Part shown: positions 13,650 through 13,999 of the stretch, piece by piece
Layout: each line of letters opens with the position of its first letter
How positions within the stretch are numbered: the stretch's first letter is position 1
Origin: Nitrospira sp.
GTDB lineage: Bacteria > Nitrospirota > Nitrospiria > Nitrospirales > Nitrospiraceae
Direction: 5' to 3'
NCBI GenBank assembly: GCA_030456405.1
Contig: JAKDNQ010000040.1
Span: 1 to 13,999 of the forward strand
DNA: 13,999 nt
The notes under the pieces: generated by a model
What the model saw: only the letters and a program-made list of their open reading frames with translations
What the model was told of the DNA's origin: nothing
Database searches by the model: none
Program-made: the position numbers and the translations under genes

Positions 13650-13999
13650 ATGGCTGTACCTATTATTTCTTTTGTCGGACGGTCGAATAGCGGGAAAACG
13701 ACGCTGATTGAACGGGTCATACCTGAGCTGGTCCGGGCAGGCTACAAAGTGGCGACCGTGAAGCATGCCGGGCATGGATTCGATCTCGATACGGAAGGGA
13801 AGGATAGCTGGCGCCATAAGCGAGCCGGCGCCAGCAGTGTGATGGTGCTCTCCAAAGGGAGCATGGCGATGTTTGCCGACGTGTCCGATCAGATGAAAGT
13901 AGAAGAGGTGCGGGACCGGTTTCTCGATCACACCTATGATCTCATCATTGCCGAAGGGTGGAAGCACGAACACTATCCGAAGATTGTCATTGTCCGTGA
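13650..13999 (+). CDS. mobB: MobB, molybdopterin-guanine dinucleotide synthesis adaptor (cut at the window end)
   Basis: ATG 13650 opens a frame of 116 full codons with no stop before the edge, so the 3' end is missing. MAVPIISFVGRSNSGKTTLIE has the P-loop GRSNSGKT, followed by LVRAGYKVATVKHAGHGFDLD and AGASSVMVLSKGSMAMF, then DLIIAEGWKHEHYPKIVIVR, all typical of MobB (about 160-170 residues when complete). MobB is a GTP-binding partner of MobA, which attaches GMP to Mo-molybdopterin to form MGD. No clear ribosome binding site is visible, so the start is chosen by homology to the family N-terminus. It lies 104 bases after moeA across a repeat-rich gap. Confidence 0.9.
   Translation, partial: MAVPIISFVGRSNSGKTTLIERVIPELVRAGYKVATVKHAGHGFDLDTEGKDSWRHKRAGASSVMVLSKGSMAMFADVSDQMKVEEVRDRFLDHTYDLIIAEGWKHEHYPKIVIVR

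Noticed and set aside
1..13999. CRISPR arrays, tRNA or rRNA genes
   Set aside because: I found no regularly spaced repeats, cloverleaf-like segments or rRNA-like sequence when reading through the window by eye.

Overview
The window most likely comes from Nitrospira or a close relative (Nitrospirota). The evidence is the moderately GC-rich right half, the gene content (HtrA/Deg protease, TatC, Mrp/Nbp35-like ATPase, MoeA, MobB), and a palindromic interspersed element at about 11104-11297 that I recall, without a search, from Nitrospira genomes. The assignment is an inference.

Left part (1-5112, all on the minus strand). A lipoprotein gene runs off the left edge (134 to 1). After a 388-base gap comes a compact minus-strand unit, read right to left: a 47-residue single-helix peptide (5112-4969), a serine alpha/beta-hydrolase (lipase/esterase type, 4969-3446), and two paralogous membrane-anchored proteins with a coiled coil, an Fn3-like module and a type-3 solute-binding (PBPb-like) fold (3455-1920 and 1935-523). 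The joints are a TAGTG stop/start, a 10-base overlap and a 16-base overlap, so the four look like one translationally coupled operon. This stretch is visibly more AT-rich than the right half and may be acquired DNA. It is the best candidate here for an undescribed system.

Middle part (about 5113-7660), an accessory and decayed zone. It holds mixed gene relics, a cluster of alternating half-sites, a small two-repeat lectin-like ORF, a strong hairpin, a transposase C-terminal relic, and a Phd/YefM-RelE/ParE type toxin-antitoxin pair with a palindrome over its promoter. The rest has no supportable gene.

Right part (7690-13999, plus strand), ordinary housekeeping-like genes: a lipoprotein broken into two frames at a run of five T, a periplasmic Deg protease with its own promoter, tatC, the palindromic element, an Mrp/ApbC ATPase with an extra N-terminal four-cysteine motif, moeA, and a mobB cut off by the window end. 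TatC exports folded cofactor-bearing proteins, Mrp-type ATPases carry Fe-S clusters, and MoeA/MobB act in molybdenum cofactor synthesis. Together they suit an organism that builds exported Mo/Fe-S enzymes such as nitrite oxidoreductase; that link is inference.
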